Origin: a virus
Length of the DNA: 23,403 nt
Direction: 5' to 3' (one strand)
IMG/VR virus record: IMGVR_UViG_3300050821_002774
Location: 1 to 23,403 of that record
In this document: positions 20,015-23,403 of the stretch, one piece after another
Layout of the letters: each line of letters starts with the position of its first letter
How positions within the stretch are numbered: position 1 is the first letter of the stretch
The notes under the pieces: model-generated
Seen by the model: the letters and a program-made list of their open reading frames with translations, nothing else
Databases searched by the model: none
Told to the model about the DNA's origin: nothing
Position numbers and translations under genes: made by a program

Positions 20015-20709
20015 TAGGGGATAATCTCCTGCCCAATAAGGTCGTATACCTGCTCAAAGGCGCTGCGGGGATCCACAAATGGCACAACCTTCGGAAGAAT
20101 CCACGGATCTAGAAACCTAATTCCAGCCTCAACCTCTTCGTTGAACCGTGCTGACTCCTCCTCGATCTTGCGGATTTCTCCCTCATCGCGTGGCAGACGA
20201 ACAATGAATGGCTTGAAGTATGGGCTGAAGCTGCAGAAGTCCCACCACTCGCGCTCGCAACAGAGCATGTTGGTGTACATCTGCGGACGGTGCTCCATCG
20301 GGACTATGCCATCGGTCAGCCAGCGAACATGCGTGGTGTCGCGGGGGCACTTTATCTCCATGCCTCCGTCATTGCCTACGAGTCCATCGGGTGAGGCTCC
20401 GAGATAGTCTAAGGTCGGGTGGAGCACGAAGCCGGCCGTCTCGACCAGGACTTGCTGTGCCATCTCATAGGCTGACCTGGCAAGTGGCTCCAGCTCCGAA
20501 CCCCTCTCCATGTCGCGACTGATGTAGTGCTCATTCGCTCTTTCGGTGATTCGTTCAGTTATTATCTCGATGCGATAGTTGCGGCGGTCAGCACCTTCAC
20601 CGCCTTTCTTGAGCATGGACATAACCTCAACCATGCGGGACGCTGTGAGTTTGCCAACTCTGGCCTGAAGCCATTGTGCGGAGCCCTGATCGCAGATAAT
20701 CTCTCTCAC
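20014..20709 (-). CDS. YqaJ/lambda-type exonuclease
   Basis: A 231-residue alkaline exonuclease that chews one strand of double-stranded DNA for single-strand annealing. Motifs: QGSAQWLQARVGKLTASR (8-25), the typical opening; RGSELEPLA (69-77) with a catalytic glutamate; ASPDGLVG (105-112) with Asp108; GGMEIKCP (115-122) with Glu118 and Lys120; HRPQMYTNML (140-149). The PD-(D/E)XK core is complete. GTG at 20709 overlaps the ERF stop, and AAGGAG precedes it. It forms a two-component recombination pair with the ERF protein upstream. Confidence 0.93.
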   Translation of the reverse strand: MREIICDQGSAQWLQARVGKLTASRMVEVMSMLKKGGEGADRRNYRIEIITERITERANEHYISRDMERGSELEPLARSAYEMAQQVLVETAGFVLHPTLDYLGASPDGLVGNDGGMEIKCPRDTTHVRWLTDGIVPMEHRPQMYTNMLCCEREWWDFCSFSPYFKPFIVRLPRDEGEIRKIEEESARFNEEVEAGIRFLDPWILPKVVPFVDPRSAFEQVYDLIGQEIIP

Positions 20710-21440
20710 GATAGCTCCTTAAAGCGCTTGTCCTTGAGTTGAACGAATTTTCGCTGGGCTGGCTCATCGCCTACTTGCTGGGCGGCACCAATAGCCTTGA
20801 AATATTCGGCTTGAAGCTTGGGTTTGGTATCCGCTCCTTCGATCAGTCCGCACATGCGCTGGAAGTTGTCCTCTTCAATACCTGCCTTGCCAGCACTCTT
20901 ACCATCGTTGTCAGAGTCACAGGCTGCGGTACCAGTGGCGGCCAATAACGTGTACCGCTCCAGATAGCTCTTGGCACTCCCGCGTGCTTGGATTGCATTG
21001 CGCCCCGGCCCTGTATCCGGAGCCGCACCCATCGAGACAGACTCTGAGTGGCCAAGGACGTGTCTTACGGTGCATGTAACCTCCATCCAAGTCGGATCAT
21101 CCTTCGATAGTCGCCAAGAATGGCTCAGTCCATGCTTGGACATCAGCGGAGTAATGGCGTTGACGACTCCAAACAGATCGGCGTACTTCTTGCCCTTTAG
21201 TGGGCCATCGGATACGGTGACATTCTTGATAATTGTTACGGCCTCAGACTTGAAGCTGCTGAAAGCTTCGTTGAAAGCTTTCCTCGCCTGGTTCGCTTCC
21301 CAGCGCTCCTGCAGTTCCATTAGCTTTGTAAGCTGTTCCACATCCGCATCCCGCGCAATCGCCAGTTGCAGGATGCCCATAGGCGTAGGCTCAACTAGAG
21401 CCAGTTCCGGCCTCTCTTGCGTGATAATTTCTCCGCTCAT
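20706..21440 (-). CDS. erf: ERF-family single-strand annealing protein
   Basis: A 244-residue protein with the ERF pattern: LMELQERWEANQARKAFNEA (helix), FKSEAVTIIKNVTVSDGPLK, KYADLFGVVNAITPLMSKHG (tyrosine and helix), then strands through SHSWRLSKDDPTWMEVTCTV and the conserved AIQARGSAKSYLERYTLLA. The C-terminal third is more variable. It binds single strands made by the neighbouring exonuclease and anneals them. ATG at 21440 overlaps the preceding stop (ATGA); the next gene overlaps by GTGA. Confidence 0.92.
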   Translation of the reverse strand: MSGEIITQERPELALVEPTPMGILQLAIARDADVEQLTKLMELQERWEANQARKAFNEAFSSFKSEAVTIIKNVTVSDGPLKGKKYADLFGVVNAITPLMSKHGLSHSWRLSKDDPTWMEVTCTVRHVLGHSESVSMGAAPDTGPGRNAIQARGSAKSYLERYTLLAATGTAACDSDNDGKSAGKAGIEEDNFQRMCGLIEGADTKPKLQAEYFKAIGAAQQVGDEPAQRKFVQLKDKRFKELS

Positions 21441-21580
21441 ATAAACAACACCCCAATCAGGAGAGCGAAAAATACCAGCAGCCCTCCAAAGTCCATCACT
21501 TCTTGAAAGTCATCGCCAATAGAGGCTTTTACTTCGCGGTCATCCCATACGGCGTCACAGTGGAAGTCAGATGGGGTCAT
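21437..21580 (-). CDS. Small tail-anchored membrane protein, 47 aa
   Basis: ATG at 21580 overlaps the previous stop (ATGA) and the TGA overlaps the ERF ATG. It begins MTPSDFHCDAVWDDREVKAS, with an acidic soluble part, and ends in a hydrophobic stretch GGLLVFFALLIGVLFI that forms one membrane span. Tail anchoring suggests a membrane-tethered regulator or small exclusion protein. Function unknown. Confidence 0.62.
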   Translation of the reverse strand: MTPSDFHCDAVWDDREVKASIGDDFQEVMDFGGLLVFFALLIGVLFI

Positions 21581-21738
21581 GCTGCACCCCGAATCTTCGC
21601 CATGATGCGGTCAACGCCACGCCTTGCTGCCAAACGCTCGTCTTCCGTCAATTCCGGTTCAATCTCAATCACTAACGGCTCACTATCGGGGATACAGACT
21701 GATATAGGCCAGCTTTCCATGATGTCTTCGAGAGTCAT
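21577..21738 (-). CDS. Small acidic protein, 53 aa
   Basis: ATG at 21738 overlaps the previous stop and the TGA overlaps the next ATG. It begins MTLEDIMESWPISVCIPDSE and ends in a basic helix with DRIMAKIRGAA. No known family. Coupling at both ends and protein-like composition support it. Confidence 0.62.
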   Translation of the reverse strand: MTLEDIMESWPISVCIPDSEPLVIEIEPELTEDERLAARRGVDRIMAKIRGAA

Positions 21739-21935
21739 GCCGCCACCTCGCGGAGGATTTCTTTACTAGCCTTGTCGTGGGCATCCATGAAGATGTCGTG
21801 GGCCTCGCCTAGGGGGCCTTCGCAGCGATTGCGGAGATGACGGCATGCATGAATGAGAAATACGCAAGCCTCAAAAGCGGTCTCCGGGATCTCTTCATCG
21901 CGGAAAGAGTGCTGATTCCATTTCTGGTTTCTCAT
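21735..21935 (-). CDS. Small hypothetical helical protein, 66 aa
   Basis: ATG at 21935 overlaps the preceding stop and is preceded by GGAGG. The product begins MRNQKWNQHSFRDEEIPETA; FEACVFLIHACRHLRNRCEG contains three cysteines and a helical stretch. The end is a charged helix. No family recognised. Confidence 0.66.
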   Translation of the reverse strand: MRNQKWNQHSFRDEEIPETAFEACVFLIHACRHLRNRCEGPLGEAHDIFMDAHDKASKEILREVAA

Positions 21936-22147
21936 TTCGCCTCCCTGAAAGCCTGATCAAGAAATTCCTTAGCGCAGAAGAGGTTTCTATCTACCCTGTC
22001 TCCAAGGTTGTCGCGCAATAAGCTGTCAACCAAACCACTGATAGCCCGTATCTCTTCAATAGCGCGGGCATTTCTGATTTCCGAATTGGAAAGCTCTACT
22101 CTTACTGAGCGTCCGCAGTCCTGAGCTGTTTGCTGGAGATTAGTCAT
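21932..22147 (-). CDS. Small hypothetical helical protein, 71 aa
   Basis: ATG at 22147 overlaps the preceding gene by 8 bases. The product begins MTNLQQTAQDCGRSVRVELS and continues as charged helices (IRNARAIEEIRAISGLVDSL). No known motif. Tightly coupled to both neighbours in the early block. Confidence 0.64.
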   Translation of the reverse strand: MTNLQQTAQDCGRSVRVELSNSEIRNARAIEEIRAISGLVDSLLRDNLGDRVDRNLFCAKEFLDQAFREAK

Positions 22148-22736
22148 TCTTCACCGCCTCATATTGCTTAGCGAGTGCCGCCAAGTGTGCGATGTGGAGT
22201 CCGTACTCATCTATCTGTTCTTTGGTATAGCCTTCAGATCGGCCAATGGCCTTATACCTCTCCAGCCATTCCGCGATGTCGTGCACATGACATCCAATAG
22301 CGATTTGCGTATGAGAGCAAAGCGTCAACGCGTGGCGGGTACCCTGAATATAGGGGGGCGATTTTTCCCAAGCATCGCCAGAGACCAGAGCATCGCCATA
22401 GACCCAAGCATCGCCATAGACCCGAGCATCGCCATAGACCCAAGCATCGCCATAGACCCAAGCATCGCCAGAGACCCGAGCATTGCCAGAGACCAGAGCA
22501 TTGCCATAGACCCGAGCATTGCCATAGACCCGAGCATTGCCATAGACCCAAGCATTGCCATAGACCCAAGCATTGCCATAGACGATTGAGGTTGGATGGA
22601 GATAGGCCGATTCGTCTACATGGGCGGTCTTGTAAACCCAGCCAAGGCCATTTGGGTGCTGGTGCCAGTCTTCTGGGACTGATCCGTAAACGCTGTCCAG
22701 GACACGCTGGGTAACTTGAATAGTCTCAATGGCCAC
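22140..22736 (-). CDS. Hexapeptide-repeat (left-handed beta-helix) protein, 198 aa
   Basis: GTG at 22736 overlaps the preceding gene by 11 bases. An N-terminal domain with TQRVLDSVYGS and DWHQHPNGLGWVYKTAHVDE precedes twelve six-residue repeats (residues 52-123) of the form V-Y/S-G-N/D-A-W/R/L. Such a period builds a left-handed triangular beta-helix, here four turns. A C-terminal helical domain (CHVHDIAEWLERYKAIGRSE) follows. Similar repeats occur in acyltransferase-like and carbonic-anhydrase-like proteins, but I see no catalytic histidine set of those enzymes, and phages carry related proteins of unknown role. The first six repeats use Asn (GNA), the last six Asp (GDA). Confidence 0.8.
   Translation of the reverse strand: MAIETIQVTQRVLDSVYGSVPEDWHQHPNGLGWVYKTAHVDESAYLHPTSIVYGNAWVYGNAWVYGNARVYGNARVYGNALVSGNARVSGDAWVYGDAWVYGDARVYGDAWVYGDALVSGDAWEKSPPYIQGTRHALTLCSHTQIAIGCHVHDIAEWLERYKAIGRSEGYTKEQIDEYGLHIAHLAALAKQYEAVKND
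22368..22583. repeat. Twelve 18-bp tandem repeats in the beta-helix gene
   Basis: Unit on the plus strand is roughly GCATCGCCATAGACCCAA, twelve copies. The six copies nearest the gene start carry CATTGCC (Asn) and the other six CATCGCC (Asp). Units 5 and 6 of each half share the L and VS variants, which suggests a 108-bp block was duplicated after single-unit growth. The array leaves other frames open too, giving spurious ORFs. Confidence 0.9.
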
Positions 22737-22989
22737 TTGTCACCGCCCACACAAAGAAGTACCCAGCAGCGATGAAGGTAAGGATTGCTCCACCGATAAC
22801 TAACGAAACTGTGTAGCTGATCTTTGGTCTGCGATCATGCCAAGAATCTGTGGCAAGCAACCAGCAGCCTTCCTTGTCACAGTTGAGACCTGACTCTCCA
22901 CAGTTCCAGCAGATAGGACCTGATTTATGGTCTCCATGACGTCTGTTAAGCTCTCGGCCGTTCGGGAGTGCAATTGCTTCGTTTTTCAT
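22726..22989 (-). CDS. Small zinc-motif membrane protein, 87 aa
   Basis: ATG at 22989 overlaps the preceding stop (ATGA), with AGGAG upstream. Cys27-x2-Cys30 (CWNCG) and Cys37-x4-Cys42 (CDKEGC) form a zinc-knuckle-like motif, then one C-terminal membrane span (about 58-83: YTVSLVIGGAILTFIAAGYF). The combination suggests a membrane-tethered binding protein. Its cysteine pattern is close to that of the late protein at 53-790. Function unknown. Confidence 0.7.
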   Translation of the reverse strand: MKNEAIALPNGRELNRRHGDHKSGPICWNCGESGLNCDKEGCWLLATDSWHDRRPKISYTVSLVIGGAILTFIAAGYFFVWAVTSGH

Positions 22990-23249
22990 GCTGCTCTCCT
23001 CTTCTTTTTGGGTTCTGATACAGTGGAGGCCGCAGCAGTCAGGCGGATCGACCGATACTTGCCAGGTTGCTGGATGACTAGGCCTTGGCTAATTGCTCTC
23101 AGCACTCGATACCGGGCTGTGGATTTCGACACCCCAAGGTGCTCGGCAATGTTGTTGTAGCTAGCCAGTACACCCTTCTGGGCTTCAATCGCCCTGATAG
23201 CCAGCACCGTGGCAATCTCATAGTCCGAAAGTGCGGGATTTCGCTGCAT
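22986..23249 (-). CDS. Winged-helix transcription regulator, first gene of the leftward early block
   Basis: ATG at 23249 with GAGGT nine bases upstream, about 23 bases behind the predicted start site. Residues about 7-70 form a helix-turn-helix and wing: DYEIATVLAIRAIEAQKGVL, then SYNNIAEHLGVSKSTARYRV (recognition helix) and LRAISQGLVIQQPGKYRSIR (wing). The tail is basic (KKKRRAA). The fold is that of small phage and archaeal-type winged regulators. As first gene behind a promoter with a dyad, it may control its own promoter and the divergent one. Confidence 0.8.
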   Translation of the reverse strand: MQRNPALSDYEIATVLAIRAIEAQKGVLASYNNIAEHLGVSKSTARYRVLRAISQGLVIQQPGKYRSIRLTAAASTVSEPKKKRRAA

Positions 23250-23278
23250 TGGTATGGCACCTCTTTGGTACGCATACG

Positions 23279-23307
23279 ACTATGAGGCCATTTTAGGTCG
23301 TTGTCAA
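23279..23307 (-). promoter_or_regulatory. Leftward early promoter
   Basis: On the minus strand: TTGACA (23307-23302), 17 bases, CATAGT (23284-23279). A perfect -35 and fair -10 lie just upstream of the first gene of the long leftward block. Confidence 0.75.
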
Positions 23308-23318
23308 GATAAATCTTG
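23305..23318. promoter_or_regulatory. Operator-like dyad between divergent promoters
   Basis: CAAGAT-aa-ATCTTG, a perfect 6-bp dyad overlapping the leftward -35 box and the rightward -35 box (TTGCAA at 23316). One bound dimer could shut both promoters. Confidence 0.6.
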
Positions 23319-23343
23319 CAAATTTTCACGATTTTGGTATAAC
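23316..23343 (+). promoter_or_regulatory. Rightward promoter
   Basis: TTGCAA (23316-23321), 16 bases, TATAAC (23338-23343), in front of the excisionase-like gene. The -10 is good, the -35 fair. Confidence 0.55.
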
Positions 23344-23360
23344 ACCAGTTAGGTGCTACC
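23336..23360. promoter_or_regulatory. Nested inverted repeat at the rightward start site
   Basis: Two pairs of short arms share roughly one centre: GGTA...TACC (23336/23357) around CACC-agtta-GGTG (23343-23355). It spans from the -10 box to the ribosome binding site, where a repressor could block transcription or a hairpin could mask the start. Confidence 0.4.
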
Positions 23361-23361
23361 A

Positions 23362-23403
23362 ATGAGATTGATTTCAACTGAAAAAGCTGCGGAAATGTTG
23401 GGT
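23362..23403 (+). CDS. Start of a helix-turn-helix (excisionase-like) protein, cut by the window edge
   Basis: ATG at 23362 with AGGTG seven bases upstream. The first 14 residues MRLISTEKAAEMLG match the opening of AlpA/excisionase-type MerR-like DNA-binding domains (L-x-T-x-x-A-A-x-x-L-G). The rest lies outside the window. Divergent to the winged-helix gene, it could be an excisionase, a repressor or another switch protein. Confidence 0.6.
   Translation, partial: MRLISTEKAAEMLG

Noticed and set aside
22368-22583. CRISPR-like array
   Set aside because: The units are directly tandem with no unique spacers and code a regular hexapeptide, so it is not CRISPR.
22164-22589. Other open frames over the 18-bp repeats on both strands (SIAIDP, GLWQCL and AMLGSM repeats)
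   Set aside because: A repeat unit of 18 bases without stops keeps several frames open. Only the minus-strand hexapeptide frame has coupled start and stop and non-repeat domains on both sides.
1-23403. tRNA, rRNA or attachment-site sequences
   Set aside because: No cloverleaf, conserved rRNA stretch, integrase gene or tRNA-end duplication was found by eye; absence cannot be proven without a search tool.

Overview
The window looks like a large part of a tailed double-stranded DNA phage or prophage. It holds a head and packaging block, phage recombination and replication genes, and a regulatory switch, and I recognise no bacterial housekeeping gene, rRNA or tRNA. Genes are packed head to tail with ATGA, GTGA or TTGA overlaps, many start with GTG or TTG, and several are too short for ordinary ORF calling. 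The P22-like portal suggests short-tailed (podovirus-like) heads. The host cannot be fixed from sequence; a soil bacterium such as an Acidobacteriota member is only a guess.

Layout. (1) 1-10464, minus strand: late block read right to left. It runs from small membrane proteins through a small-terminase candidate, a 53-aa protein, large terminase, portal, a secreted small protein, scaffold and major capsid protein (followed by a hairpin terminator) to small structural candidates. (2) 10465-11018, plus strand: a promoter with a perfect dyad and two small genes. (3) 11037-23249, minus strand: one long early block. From its promoter at about 23300 it reads a winged-helix regulator, a hexapeptide-repeat protein, several small genes, ERF annealing protein, YqaJ/lambda-type exonuclease, HNH nuclease, membrane protein, winged-helix protein, a replication-type protein with a T5orf172 insert, RusA resolvase, a DnaA-C-like protein, a cytosine-5 DNA methyltransferase, a TGT/DpdA-like protein, a DUF551-like protein, a ribbon-helix-helix protein, then a broken HNH gene. 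(4) 11536-13137: a complete IS1595-family element inserted against the direction of that block, with 22-bp terminal inverted repeats, an 8-bp target duplication and three small genes besides the transposase. It splits the HNH gene, whose original reading frame can be restored by removing the element. (5) 23250-23403: divergent promoters with dyads and the start of a rightward helix-turn-helix (excisionase-like) gene.

How it fits together. ERF, the exonuclease and RusA form a recombination set. The DnaA-like, winged-helix and chimeric proteins probably serve replication initiation. The methyltransferase and the TGT-like protein may form a DNA-modification pair against restriction. The terminase, portal, scaffold and capsid genes build and fill the head.

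Most unusual: a 183-codon open frame nested in the +1 frame of the methyltransferase gene, whose product looks like a widespread uncharacterised protein family. Also notable are the precisely bounded IS carrying a coupled 44-residue basic protein, the TGT-like protein, the GIY-YIG-type insertion in a replication protein, an 18-bp repeat coding a beta-helix protein, and a pair of plus-strand promoters with identical geometry, one phage and one inside the IS.
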